Part shown: positions 25,708 through 35,600 of the stretch, piece after piece
How the letters are laid out: each line of letters opens with the position of its first letter
Position numbering within the stretch: the first letter of the stretch is position 1
NCBI RefSeq assembly: GCF_900155595.1
Contig: NZ_FTPB01000004.1
Location: 1,178,001 to 1,242,000 of the forward strand
Direction of reading: 5' to 3'
Source: Actinomyces mediterranea
GTDB lineage: Bacteria > Actinomycetota > Actinomycetes > Actinomycetales > Actinomycetaceae
Length of the DNA: 64,000 nucleotides
Notes under the pieces: model-generated
The model's database searches: none
The model's input: the letters and a program-made list of their open reading frames with translations, nothing else
Told to the model about the DNA's origin: nothing
Program-made: the position numbers and the translations under genes

Positions 25708-25743
25708 GAGTGCGCCGGGGACCTGGAGTGCGCCGGGGACCTG
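25708..25743 (+). repeat. Tandem duplication of 18 bases
   Basis: GAGTGCGCCGGGGACCTG occurs twice, head to tail, in non-coding sequence after the met terminator. Confidence 0.75.
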
Positions 25744-26158
25744 TTGATGAGTGCGGGGTTACGTCTCTGACAGCGTTTTACAGGTACCGCTTGAGCGGAT
25801 GGCATGCGTGCCATGCCGGACTATTCGGCGCGGATTCATCTGCGAGCACGTGTAGGCGATGGAGGAAGGCGACGCGGCGTATGCCCTTTACACTTGGGCG
25901 CCGATCGGGACTCCCGTCAAGAGCCACTACTGATGGTTGTGTGCACATTGAGGGCGATCCAACAGGACCGTCCTCAACGTGCAATACCCTCGCTGTTATG
26001 CGCACAGTTTCTTCGTGTGAGTTCCTGCTAGGGCCAGTTGTTAGTGGTGTGGTCTGTGTATACGTTTTCAAGGGTTGGTGTGTAACCATGTGGATGGGTG
26101 GAGGCTGTGTGTTGTGTGGGGTGTGGGGGTTATCCACAAGGGGGGTTAGGGTGCGTCT
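25744..26158. other. Intergenic region before the DUF6318 gene
   Basis: No convincing gene. A perfect small palindrome GGCATG-CGTGC-CATGCC lies at 25801-25817. From about 26060 the plus strand becomes GTGT/GGGT-rich, and TTATCCACA, a perfect DnaA box, sits at 26130-26138. One box alone is not an origin. A TAGGGT -10 box is at 26147-26152. Confidence 0.5.
26147..26152 (+). promoter_or_regulatory. -10 box (TAGGGT) before the DUF6318/PKD gene pair
   Basis: TAGGGT is six bases before ATG 26159, the leaderless layout seen elsewhere here. The ORF from 26159 is in frame with the lipoprotein gene but would put the lipobox at residue ~113, so the start at 26429 is preferred for the lipoprotein. The promoter may give a 270-base leader, or a long alternative form may be made. 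Confidence 0.4.
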
Positions 26159-26428
26159 ATGACCCCGAACACGCACCCGATGAACGGTCCTTCCAAGGGC
26201 GGCACTCCCTGTCGGCAAGCGGCATGGATCTTTGGCCCGGACACTGAGGTCGGTGCCGACGATGTCACTACTGTGAGCCGCCACCCCGCTCCCCCCACGC
26301 ACGCGAGTTCTGCTCTTCATTTGGACACGCGTACTTTTGTTGGCGCATATCACCGTGCGGTGTTTGATGTGTGTCGTCTTGTGGGTGCGGTTGTACGAGG
26401 TGTGCGCGGTAGGACAGGAGGGTGTGGT

Positions 26429-27064
26429 GTGTTTGGTGGCGTGCGTCGTCTTGTTGGTGGTGTTGTGGCGTTATGTGTGGTGGGGCTGGGTGTGGGGGCG
26501 TGTGGGTCTTCTGGTGGGACTGAGGCCGCTTCCGGCGTGCAGTCTGGTGTGGAGCGTCAGATGTCGGGGGAGTACATTCTCAACCCTGATGGGACGTTGT
26601 CGAAGATACCCGTCCACGTGCACGAGCCGCAGCTTCAGTCCAATGCGTATACGTATTCGGCTTTTGGTGCAGAACAAGCCGCGAAGCATTACCTGGCGCT
26701 CATGGACTACGCGTGGGAGACCGGAGACACCACCTCCATTCGAGCGTTCGTCAACGCCGATACCTGCGCCGGGTGCATGGACCTCATTGAGCGGGCCGAG
26801 AACTTGTACGCTTCGGGTGGATGGTCACATCACGGGAAGTACACGGTTGTTGAGGTTCACGAGACCATTGATTTGTCTGATCGGGTAGGCATTCCGAATT
26901 CTTTCGCAGTGAGATTCCTCGTCCGCAACGAAGCGGCACAGACCTATCGGGATGGGGTCCTCACTGACCATCCTGAGTCGCTCGCGCTCGTTGATTTGTT
27001 GATGCATTGGGATGGAGAAAAGTGGTACGTGTATGAACAGGAGGCGAATGAGTATGAGGGGTAG
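26429..27064 (+). CDS. DUF6318-family lipoprotein
   Basis: 211 aa from GTG 26429, which has AGGAGG seven bases before it. The signal VRRLVGGVVALCVVGLGVGAC ends in a lipobox with Cys ~24, so this is a surface lipoprotein. The mature part (YSAFGAEQAAKHYLALMDYA, then AFVNADTCAGCMDLIERAEN) matches the actinobacterial DUF6318 family with its conserved CxxC. The function is unknown. Codons are T-rich at third positions in the signal region (GGT, GTT, TTG), unlike neighbouring genes. The next gene overlaps its end by 11 bases. Confidence 0.75.
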   Translation: MFGGVRRLVGGVVALCVVGLGVGACGSSGGTEAASGVQSGVERQMSGEYILNPDGTLSKIPVHVHEPQLQSNAYTYSAFGAEQAAKHYLALMDYAWETGDTTSIRAFVNADTCAGCMDLIERAENLYASGGWSHHGKYTVVEVHETIDLSDRVGIPNSFAVRFLVRNEAAQTYRDGVLTDHPESLALVDLLMHWDGEKWYVYEQEANEYEG

Positions 27065-28001
27065 ACGTTTCGTCGCAGTAGTTGCGCTCACACTGGTTGC
27101 AACGGTGTTCTCATCCCCGACCGCAGTGGCCGATTCGATCGATACCAAAGCCATTCAGCATTCAACTGATGGTGACACGGTCACTGTTGGTGCGGAGCGG
27201 CAGGCGGAGCAGGATTCTGGGGCGTCTGTTGATTCGTCTGTGGTTGAGTCGGGTGAGGTGCGTGTGGGGGTGGCTCCTGAGGTGGAGCGGAGGTTGTCGT
27301 GTTGGCAGAAGCGGGATGCGGGGAATTTGGATCTGGAGGATCCTACGTGCAAGAACGTGACGTGGACTGCGGGGGCGAATGGGGTTCCTGACGATAACCA
27401 CGATCAGAGGATTCGCTTGCCTGTGCCCACCACTGATGAGGAGCCTGTTGACAGTGTTCCTGACGCTCGCGTGCTGTTGGAGTATGCGGTCGCCCGCGTG
27501 CAGGCTAGTGGCGCTGGCTTGGTGAAGCAGCCCACGTGGGACACGCTCATCGATGTGCCCACCCTGGTGTATGTCACTGCCCCGACGCAGACGCTGACCA
27601 CCACCTTGTTCGGCGCACAGGTGACCCTCACCTTGGAGGCGACACGGTTCTCCTATGACTTCGGGGACGGGACTGCGCCGGTGGTGACCACAGACCCGGG
27701 TGCCCCGTATCCGGCCACGCGCGTGTATCACGTGTATCAGCGTAAGCAGCCGGATGTGGTGATCACGCTGACAACGACATGGCGGGGTAGTGTGACCAGT
27801 CCTTTTGACGGATCGACAGCCTCTTTGAATGGTGTGGTGACGACGGTAGAGTCCACACAGCCATTTAAGGTGTGTAAGGCGCATATTTACACGGTTCCTC
27901 TCCCAGAAGAACGCACCCGCGAAGAACAAGCCCACCTCGATGAGTTCGAGCGCCGCTCCACACAAGAATGCCACCTCTGGAACACCACCCCCACCCACTA
28001 A
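27054..28001 (+). CDS. Secreted protein with PKD-like domain
   Basis: 315 aa from ATG 27054 (MRGRRFVAVVALTLVAT), nine bases after AGGAGG; an ATG at 27048 is also possible. A signal peptide ends near SPTAVA-DS. Residues ~190-240 carry the PKD signature (RFSYDFGDGTAP, then YPATRVYHVYQRKQP). No membrane anchor or LPXTG is seen at the C-terminus. It overlaps the DUF6318 lipoprotein gene and is probably its functional partner at the cell surface. The role is unknown. Confidence 0.75.
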   Translation: MRGRRFVAVVALTLVATVFSSPTAVADSIDTKAIQHSTDGDTVTVGAERQAEQDSGASVDSSVVESGEVRVGVAPEVERRLSCWQKRDAGNLDLEDPTCKNVTWTAGANGVPDDNHDQRIRLPVPTTDEEPVDSVPDARVLLEYAVARVQASGAGLVKQPTWDTLIDVPTLVYVTAPTQTLTTTLFGAQVTLTLEATRFSYDFGDGTAPVVTTDPGAPYPATRVYHVYQRKQPDVVITLTTTWRGSVTSPFDGSTASLNGVVTTVESTQPFKVCKAHIYTVPLPEERTREEQAHLDEFERRSTQECHLWNTTPTH

Positions 28002-28446
28002 ACACACACAACACAACAACAACCACACGGGGATAACGGCAGAGATGCAAAGGCGAACGCCAGCAGCCGCGACGCCGCGCCGGGTTGTCGCCGAACAGCG
28101 CCGCTAGCCGTGGAACCGTACAGGTCATCACGGAACCGCGGAACAACCACAGGGACTGCACCAGTACTCACAGAACACCGCCAACAGTCATGAAGCGGGA
28201 GCAGTGACCATACCACTCCGCGCCAGGCACGATGACGCCGTCGTCCTATCGACTGGTTGACCACGGCACGATGTCCGCGACACCCTCGCGACGGTTAAGT
28301 GGCGGACAGGACGAGGTTTGCGGCGAGGGAGTGGCCTCCTATCGTCTGCTTGACCCGTCGAGGGCGTGGCGACAAGGATGAGTGACTACGACGATGCCCA
28401 GACAGGGTCGCCGGTACTCCTGAGACCACACCAATGAGGAGGCTCC
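28002..28446. other. Intergenic region, no gene recognised
   Basis: It starts with an A/C-rich stretch after the PKD gene stop. Short ORFs on both strands have no protein-like pattern. I see no RNA gene or insertion sequence ends. Confidence 0.5.
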
Positions 28447-28905
28447 ATGACCACGACCGTGATCAGTGAGCTCAACGAGGCTGACGCCCCGGCCGCCGCG
28501 CACCTGTGGGCCGAATGTGGCCTGACCGTCCCGTACAACGATCCCGAGACGGATTATCTTCGGGCGCTGCACAGCCCCTCGTCAACGGTTCTCGGCATTC
28601 GAGCGACGGTTGCTCCAGATGCCGAGTCGAGTGGCCTCATTGGCACCGTCATGGTCGGACATGAAGGGCACCGGGGTTGGATGTACTACGTGGCGGTGCA
28701 CCCCGACCACCGCGGCCGAGGCTTAGGGGCCGCCCTCGTCCGAGCAGCGGAGGAATGGCTCGACGAGCGCGGGGCTCCGAAGGCAATGCTCATGGTGCGG
28801 GCGACGAATGAGCGCGCTCAGGGCTTCTACCGGGCACTCGGCTATGAGACGTCGACCGTCACCGTCATGCAGAAGTGGCTGTGCCTCCCCAGAAGCAGGG
28901 GGTGA
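28447..28905 (+). CDS. GNAT-family N-acetyltransferase
   Basis: 152 aa, similar to YpeA-type acetyltransferases. The acetyl-CoA site is VHPDHRGRGLGAALVRAAEEW (~84-104), with Q/R-x-x-G-x-G/A seen as RGRGLG. The C-terminal AMLMVRATNERAQGFYRALG and YETSTVTVMQKWL complete the fold. ATGAGGAGG precedes the ATG. The substrate is unknown. Confidence 0.87.
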   Translation: MTTTVISELNEADAPAAAHLWAECGLTVPYNDPETDYLRALHSPSSTVLGIRATVAPDAESSGLIGTVMVGHEGHRGWMYYVAVHPDHRGRGLGAALVRAAEEWLDERGAPKAMLMVRATNERAQGFYRALGYETSTVTVMQKWLCLPRSRG

Positions 28906-28910
28906 AGAAA

Positions 28911-28939
28911 CGGCCCGCCCTCGTGACGAGGACAGGCCG
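28911..28939. terminator. Bidirectional hairpin between the GNAT and YagU genes
   Basis: CGGCC and CCTCGT pair with ACGAGG and GGCCG around a single-base centre, with small bulges. Its core resembles the upp terminator at 29658. Confidence 0.55.
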
Positions 28940-28958
28940 CGAAGCACCTGAGCAGTGA

Positions 28959-29507
28959 TCAGTGGGATTCGAGGGCGAATTCCGGATCGGGCTGCTTGGT
29001 GAAGCGGCTGCGCATATCGCGTCGGAAGACCTCAATGACCCACATCCAGATGATGTGGCCGAAGATCTCCGAGAAGTGCTCCTGCCAGGGCTGATCCCAC
29101 GGGGCGGGGACGATGCCTATGAGGGGCATGAAGATGACGTGGAAGCCGATCCACACGGCGATGCCGAAAACGGCTCCCTGCCACATCTTCACCTGGGGGA
29201 AGCGTTCCGCGAGGATGCAGTACACGACGGCGCAGCCGATGGAAAAGGCGAAGTGGATGATGAAGGACATCCACGGCAGCCCCTCGTTGCCGTTGAAGGC
29301 GTACGAGGCGTGCGTGAGATCGGTGTTCATTCCGAACAGTTCAAGCAGCGCCTGGGGCGGGTTCGTCGCGTTGCGCTCGGGGGTGCGCGGGGGCAGCGGG
29401 ACCTCCCAGCCGAACTTGATGATGGCGGATACGAAGCCCCCGATGATGCCGACGATTGCGGCAGTGGTGTAATTCCTGCGCGAGGGATCAGTCTGTTGGA
29501 GTGTCAT
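28959..29507 (-). CDS. YagU-family inner membrane protein (DUF1440)
   Basis: 182 aa from MTLQQTDPSRRNYTTAAIVG. About four membrane segments; GGFVSAIIKFGWEVPLPPR is a hallmark of YagU, whose E. coli member is linked to acid tolerance. ATG 29507 is preferred over the longer frame because a TACCCT -10 box ends six bases before it, which makes it a leaderless gene. Confidence 0.85.
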   Translation of the reverse strand: MTLQQTDPSRRNYTTAAIVGIIGGFVSAIIKFGWEVPLPPRTPERNATNPPQALLELFGMNTDLTHASYAFNGNEGLPWMSFIIHFAFSIGCAVVYCILAERFPQVKMWQGAVFGIAVWIGFHVIFMPLIGIVPAPWDQPWQEHFSEIFGHIIWMWVIEVFRRDMRSRFTKQPDPEFALESH

Positions 29508-29657
29508 GCCCTCAGGGTATGTCAAACGATGGGTATGAATGTAAGGGCATCGGTTTGAGATGAATGGCTCATTCACCTATAGGGATGGGTGAGTGGGACG
29601 AGACGTGGGACCATGGTCATGTCGACGGGCGATGCATCGTCTCCTCCGGTCCGAGGA

Positions 29658-29686
29658 CGCCCCGCCTTCGTGACGAGGACGGGGCG
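29658..29686 (-). terminator. Terminator of upp
   Basis: CGCCCCG / CGGGGCG outer stem with TCGT-ACGA inside, 36 bases past the upp stop. The core CTTCGTGACGAGGAC is almost the same as in the hairpin at 28911. Confidence 0.6.
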
Positions 29687-29721
29687 CAGTCGGCAACGAA
29701 ACAGCAGTCGATGAAGCGGGA

Positions 29722-30360
29722 TCAGTCGACGATGCCGTAGAGGCGATCGCCCGCATCGCCCAAGCCGGGCACGATATACGACTTCTCGTTGAGACACTCA
29801 TCAATGGCGGCGACCACGACGGTCACATCCGCGCGGTCCCCGATCGCGGCCTCCAGAGTCGCAACGCCCTCGGGAGCGGCAAGTAGGCAGACGCAGGTAA
29901 CATCCTTCGCGTCGCGCTCGAAGAGGTAATTCGTCGCGGCGACCATCGTGTGACCGGTCGCGAGCATCGGGTCGAGGATAAAGCATTGACGTCCGGATAG
30001 GTCGTCGGGCAAACGATTCGCGTAGGTCTCGATCTCGAGAGTGTCCTCATCACGGCGCATCCCGAGGAATCCGACTTCCGCGGTGGGCAGCAGGCGCGTC
30101 ATCCCTTCGAGCATACCCAGTCCCGCTCGCAGGACGGGAACGACGATCGGGCGGGGCTCGGAGAGCTTCCGGCCGACGGTGGGGGCGACCGGCGTATTGA
30201 TCGCCGTCTCGGTGACGGCTACGTGCCGGGTCGCCTCGTAGGCGAGGAGGGTGACGAGCTCGTCGACGAGTTGGCGGAAGGTCGCGGACGGGGTGTCGCG
30301 GTCGCGCAGGACGGTAAGTTTGTGACTGATCAGCGGGTGGTCCGCAACATGTACGTGCAT
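29722..30360 (-). CDS. upp: Uracil phosphoribosyltransferase
   Basis: 212 aa, the normal length. It makes UMP from uracil and PRPP in pyrimidine salvage. [18 protein letters not shown] holds the family loop, [16 protein letters not shown] is the PRPP-binding motif, and [17 protein letters not shown] at the end binds uracil. The ATG lies six bases after a TAGCCT box, so it is probably leaderless. It is divergent from tadA. Confidence 0.95.
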   Translation of the reverse strand: MHVHVADHPLISHKLTVLRDRDTPSATFRQLVDELVTLLAYEATRHVAVTETAINTPVAPTVGRKLSEPRPIVVPVLRAGLGMLEGMTRLLPTAEVGFLGMRRDEDTLEIETYANRLPDDLSGRQCFILDPMLATGHTMVAATNYLFERDAKDVTCVCLLAAPEGVATLEAAIGDRADVTVVVAAIDECLNEKSYIVPGLGDAGDRLYGIVD

Positions 30361-31322
<962 letters not shown>

Positions 31323-31340
31323 CAGTTCGGTACAGCGCAT

Positions 31341-31388
31341 ACTCGTCGGCCCGCCCCCGCACGAACGCGAGGGCGGGCCGACGAGTAT
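31341..31388. terminator. Strong bidirectional terminator between tadA and bioY
   Basis: A perfect 17-bp stem TACTCGTCGGCCCGCCC / GGGCGGGCCGACGAGTA with a 14-base loop, between convergent genes. Confidence 0.85.
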
Positions 31389-31395
31389 CCGACAA

Positions 31396-32004
31396 TCAAC
31401 GGGTGCGCGAGTCCAGGATCCTCCACGCGCCGGTCAGCAGCATCGATGCGAGAACCCACTTGATGACGCCGCCGGGGATGAAGGGGATGACTCCCGCTTC
31501 CAGGGTCGCCCAGACGCCGAGGGTCTTCCCCATGGCGACGTGGAGGACCGCCCACATCCAGGGCACCCCGACGAGGAAGGGGATCGCAGAGGCGACGCCG
31601 AACGCCCCGAGTGAGGCGACCGGCCTGCGGTCGGCGCGGCGCTCAGCGAGGCGGCCGACGACCCATGCGGCGAGGATGAACCCCCCAATGAAGCCGAATG
31701 AGGGCTGGAGCATGTAGGCGGGGCCGCCGCTGAAATTCGCGAACCATGGCACGCCCGCCAAGCCTGCGAGCGCGTAGAGGGCGAGGGCAGATGCGCCGCG
31801 CTTGGCACCGAGCATCGCACCGATGACCATGACCCCGAGGGTCTGGCCGGTGATGGGCACCGGCCACATCGGCACGGACACCTGTGCGAGCAGTCCAACG
31901 GCGCACGCTCCGCCCACGACGAGCGCCGCATCCGATGCGAGCGAGCGGGCGGGAAGGAGACGGTCGGCGAAGACACGAGCGGGGGAGAGGGCCTGGGTGG
32001 TCAT
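31396..32004 (-). CDS. bioY: Biotin transporter BioY
   Basis: 202 aa with about six membrane segments. BioY is the biotin-binding S component of an ECF importer and can also act alone at low capacity. Landmarks are VPMWPVPITGQTLGVMVIGA, the AGLAGVPWFANFSGGPAYML region and FIPGGVIKWVLASML. The start at 32004 has GAAAGGA upstream. It follows acpS by 64 bases, at the end of the biotin-dependent fatty acid operon. Its EcfA/T partners are not adjacent. Confidence 0.93.
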   Translation of the reverse strand: MTTQALSPARVFADRLLPARSLASDAALVVGGACAVGLLAQVSVPMWPVPITGQTLGVMVIGAMLGAKRGASALALYALAGLAGVPWFANFSGGPAYMLQPSFGFIGGFILAAWVVGRLAERRADRRPVASLGAFGVASAIPFLVGVPWMWAVLHVAMGKTLGVWATLEAGVIPFIPGGVIKWVLASMLLTGAWRILDSRTR

Positions 32005-32068
32005 GGGGGATCCTTTCAGACGCTGGACGGAATAGGGCTGTGGGCGGGGCCGAACCCCGCAGTGAATG

Positions 32069-32689
32069 TCAGTCGACGGTGGCGAGGGCGTGACAGGTGA
32101 CGAGGGCGAGCGCGTAGTCGCCGTCATGGGACAGGGAGGCGGACCAGACGAGGTCGACCCCCAAACGGGAGGCGAGGCGATCCAATTGCGAGTGCACCTC
32201 ACCGCGGAATCTGAGGAGCGGGCGGCTCCAGCGATCGTGGACGGCCTCGATATCGCTCCACACGAGGTCGGATTCCCTGATCGCAGGCGCTTCACCCGCA
32301 ATCAGCGACGACCAGGCCTTGACGGCGGCCTCCTTGGCGGCCCACCTCGCCGCGAACGAAGCCGCGCGCCGAGTGCGGCCGTCAGACGCCGAGGCGCCGC
32401 TCAGACCCTGACAGTAATCGCGCTCGCGGTCGGTGAACACCTCGGTGAACACCGACCCCGGTGCGTCGAGTTGAGCGGCGAAGGAGGGCACGTGGACGAG
32501 GTCGACGCCCACTCCGACGCGGACGCAGCATCCCGCGGGCGCTCCATCCTCAGGCTGGGGGAGGACAGAGGCGGCGGCTACCGCCAGCCGCGCCTCCACG
32601 CCTTCGCCCACACCGGGGCGGGCGAAGGCGGGAGCATCCCCCCGAAGGCCGTCGTGCACCCGAGGTGCGTTCGCCTCAGCGCCGCTCAT
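32069..32689 (-). CDS. acpS: Holo-[acyl-carrier-protein] synthase
   Basis: 206 aa, longer than the usual ~125-150 because of an N-terminal extension of about 55 residues rich in Ala, Gly and Pro. The enzyme moves phosphopantetheine from CoA to the carrier domain. RVGVGVDLVHVPSFAAQL has the Mg-binding Asp, FTEVFTDRERDYC follows, and SFAARWAAKEAAVKA has the catalytic Glu/Lys region. The ATG is two bases after the fas stop, so it is coupled to fas, as in the mycobacterial fas-acpS operon. Confidence 0.9.
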   Translation of the reverse strand: MSGAEANAPRVHDGLRGDAPAFARPGVGEGVEARLAVAAASVLPQPEDGAPAGCCVRVGVGVDLVHVPSFAAQLDAPGSVFTEVFTDRERDYCQGLSGASASDGRTRRAASFAARWAAKEAAVKAWSSLIAGEAPAIRESDLVWSDIEAVHDRWSRPLLRFRGEVHSQLDRLASRLGVDLVWSASLSHDGDYALALVTCHALATVD

Positions 32690-32691
32690 CG

Positions 32692-35600
32692 TCAGGCCCC
32701 GTAGACGCCGTCGTCACCCAGGCGAGCCCGAGGATCGAGCAGAAGCGCCGCTTCTGCCTCGTGGGCGACCCCGGCGGGGAGCCTGCGACCCTCGATCGGC
32801 TCGAACAGGGCGATTCGACCCATCATCGCGTGCTCAAGGCGGGTCCGCCCCTCGCTGACGCGCTCAGCCGCGCGGGAGCGCCACGATGCCGCGGCATCCG
32901 CTCCGCGCTGCGCCTCGAGAGCCGTTTCGAAGGCGCTCGGGTGCACGAGGGCGACGAGGGCGGACACGTGTCCGAACCCGAGGGAGGTGAGCACGCCCGC
33001 GCGGACCGGGCTGGCCGTCATGTCGAGGGGGCGGCGCAGCCAGGTGAGCGGCGTGAAGGGCTTCATCTCCGGGTCGAGGCAGTCGAGCGCGCGGTTCCCG
33101 GGGATCACCTGATCGCGGAACACGTCGAGCAGGCCGGCGGTTTGGAACACCGCGGCGCCGCCCTTCGCGTGACCCGTCACCGTCTTCTGACTGATGACGT
33201 ACAGCGGGTTGCCGGGCGTGCGGCCGAGCGCGGCCGACAGCGCCGAATGCAGATCCGCCTCGTTCGGGTCGTTCGCCTTCGTCGACGTGTCGTGCTTGGA
33301 GACCACAGCGACGTCATCCGCGCTCACGCCGAGGTCGGCGAGAGCCCTCGCGTACTGCGAGGACGCGCCCCCGCGGCCTGCGGCCATTGCGCCGATGCCG
33401 GGCGCGGGGATCGACGTGTGGGCGCCGTCCGCGAAGGAGCGGACGTAGGCGACGACGCCGAGGACGGGAAGCCCCATGTCAGCGGCGACGGATCCGCGGG
33501 TCAGCAGTACCGTGCCACCGCCCTGGGCTTCGAGGAAGCCTGCGCGCCTGCGGTCCCCGGCGCGGGAGAAGTGTCTCTCGGAGATGCCGCGGGCATACAG
33601 GGCGGCGGATTCAGCCGTCGCATTCATGTCGCCGAAACCGGTGAGCGATTCGACGGAGATGTCATCGATGCCTCCGGCCACGACGAAGTCGGACTTGCCG
33701 AGGCGGATCTTATCGACGCCCTCCTCGATGGACACCGCGGCGGTGGCGCAGGCGCCGACCGGGTGGATCATCTGACCGTAGCCACCGACATAGGACTGCA
33801 TGGTGTGCGCGGCGACCACATTGGGCAGGGCCTCCTGGAGGATGTCCTGCGGACGGTCCTCGCCGAGGAAACGATCGAGGAACACTTGGCGCAGGGACTC
33901 CATGCCGCCGATGCCGGTGCCCTGAGTGGAGGACACGTCAGCGGGGTGGACGGCGCGCAGCAGCTCGGCGGGGCTGAAACCCGACGAGATGAAGGCATCG
34001 ACCGCGGTGACGAGGTTCCATACGGCGACCCGGTCGAGGGCTTCGATCATGGAGGCCGGGATCCCCCACTTCGCGGGATCGAAGTCGTCGGGCATCTGTC
34101 CGCCGACGCTGCGCGACAAGGTGGCGCGGCGCGGCACCCGTACGGCGGAACCCGCGTTCTTGCGGACCATCCACTCGCCGCGCACGGGGTCGAACCACGT
34201 ACTCGTGTGCGTCGGGTCGGCTGCGGCGTAGGCGGCGGCGTCCTCTTCGCTCAGCGCGGCGAAGACCTGGTCGGATGCGAGGTACACGGTCGCCACATCA
34301 TCGGATCCCCCGTCGATGAGGGTCGAGTCGTCGCTGAGGCGGCGGATGCCGGAGCGGGCGATCACTTCGTCGCGGAAACGGTTGTACACCTCTTCCTCGG
34401 CGACGGGGTTGCCCGCCTGGTCGTACCAACCGGCCGAGGGGGTCTCCGCCCAGTGGAGGAGCCCCATCATCCACGCGAGTTCGAGGACTCCCGCAGCGGT
34501 GAGGTCGATCACGGAATCGGCGTTCTCCGCTTCGCGGCGCGTGCGCCCCGAACCCCAGGCGCTGACTTCGCCGACGCCGACGATGACGATCTGATCGTCG
34601 AGCGGCGCCGCGACCTCGCCCCATTCGAGGCGATCGGCCAAGCGGGCGTGCACGAGATTCGGCAGGGTCGCGATCATCGCTTCGTTGGACTGCTCAATCG
34701 CAGCGGGCTGGGACTGGGCTCGTGCCCGCTCCGCCGCGGCGAGGGCGGGCAGGTCGAGACCCGCATCGGCCAGTCCACCGGTGAGATCCGCATCGAGCGG
34801 AGTCTTCGCGGCCTCGCTGCGCGCCTCACGGGAAGCGAGGCAGATGAGGCGATCGGCGATCTCATCAGTCGTGAACACGTGGACGCCCGCGGCTTCGGCT
34901 GCGGGAACGAGGATGTCGTTACCGCCCATGAGGGAGGTCCCCTTCACCCAGCCGATCCTCGGGTGGGCGATCGAAATGCGCTCGGGCCAGCCCCGCTCAT
35001 TGCCCCACTTGTTGACGATCGTGTCGAATGCGGCCTTCGCCTCCGCGTAGGCCCCGTCGCCGCCGAAGATGCCACGATTGGGGGAACCGGGAAGGATGAC
35101 GTGGACGCGGTGACCGACCGCAGTGGATACGTCGAGGGCGGCGAGCTGGGAGATCGAGCGCTCGACACTCCACAGCAGCAGCCTCTCCTGCGCCATCGCC
35201 CCATGCGGATCCGAACCGACGAGGCCCATGACCGGAGGAGCGGCGAAGGGGAAGAACAGCGTCGGCAGCAGCGCGGGCTTGCTGACAATGGTCTGTGCGC
35301 CTGACGTCTCCGTCTGCTCGGTCGACACCCATGAGATGAGGGAGTCGACGTCGCGCAGGCTCGCCATATTCGCGGGCACCAGCCACAGGGCCGCACCGAT
35401 AGAGGCGTGGCGCCGATACAGGTCCTTCGCGAAGGCGAGGCGCGCATCGTCGACCCTCGAAGAGGTCATGATGACGGTGGCGCCGCCTTCGAGGAGCCTG
35501 GCGACCAGTGCCGCCGCGATTGAGCGCGGTGCGGCTCCCGTGACGAGGGCGACATCCCCGATGAACTCGCCTGTCGGCTCGCGAAGCGTCGCGGCCGCAA

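Noticed and set aside
26130-26138. Perfect DnaA box TTATCCACA
   Set aside because: A single box without an AT-rich unwinding element, other boxes, dnaA or dnaN nearby; not a replication origin.
28002-28264. Minus-strand ORF with Cys/Val-rich end
   Set aside because: Made by a CA-repeat-like stretch; no ribosome binding site or family pattern.
32461-35304. Long plus-strand ORF (947 codons) antisense to fas
   Set aside because: Arg/Gly/His/Val-rich composition with no domains; it mirrors the codon bias of fas, which has all catalytic motifs on the other strand.
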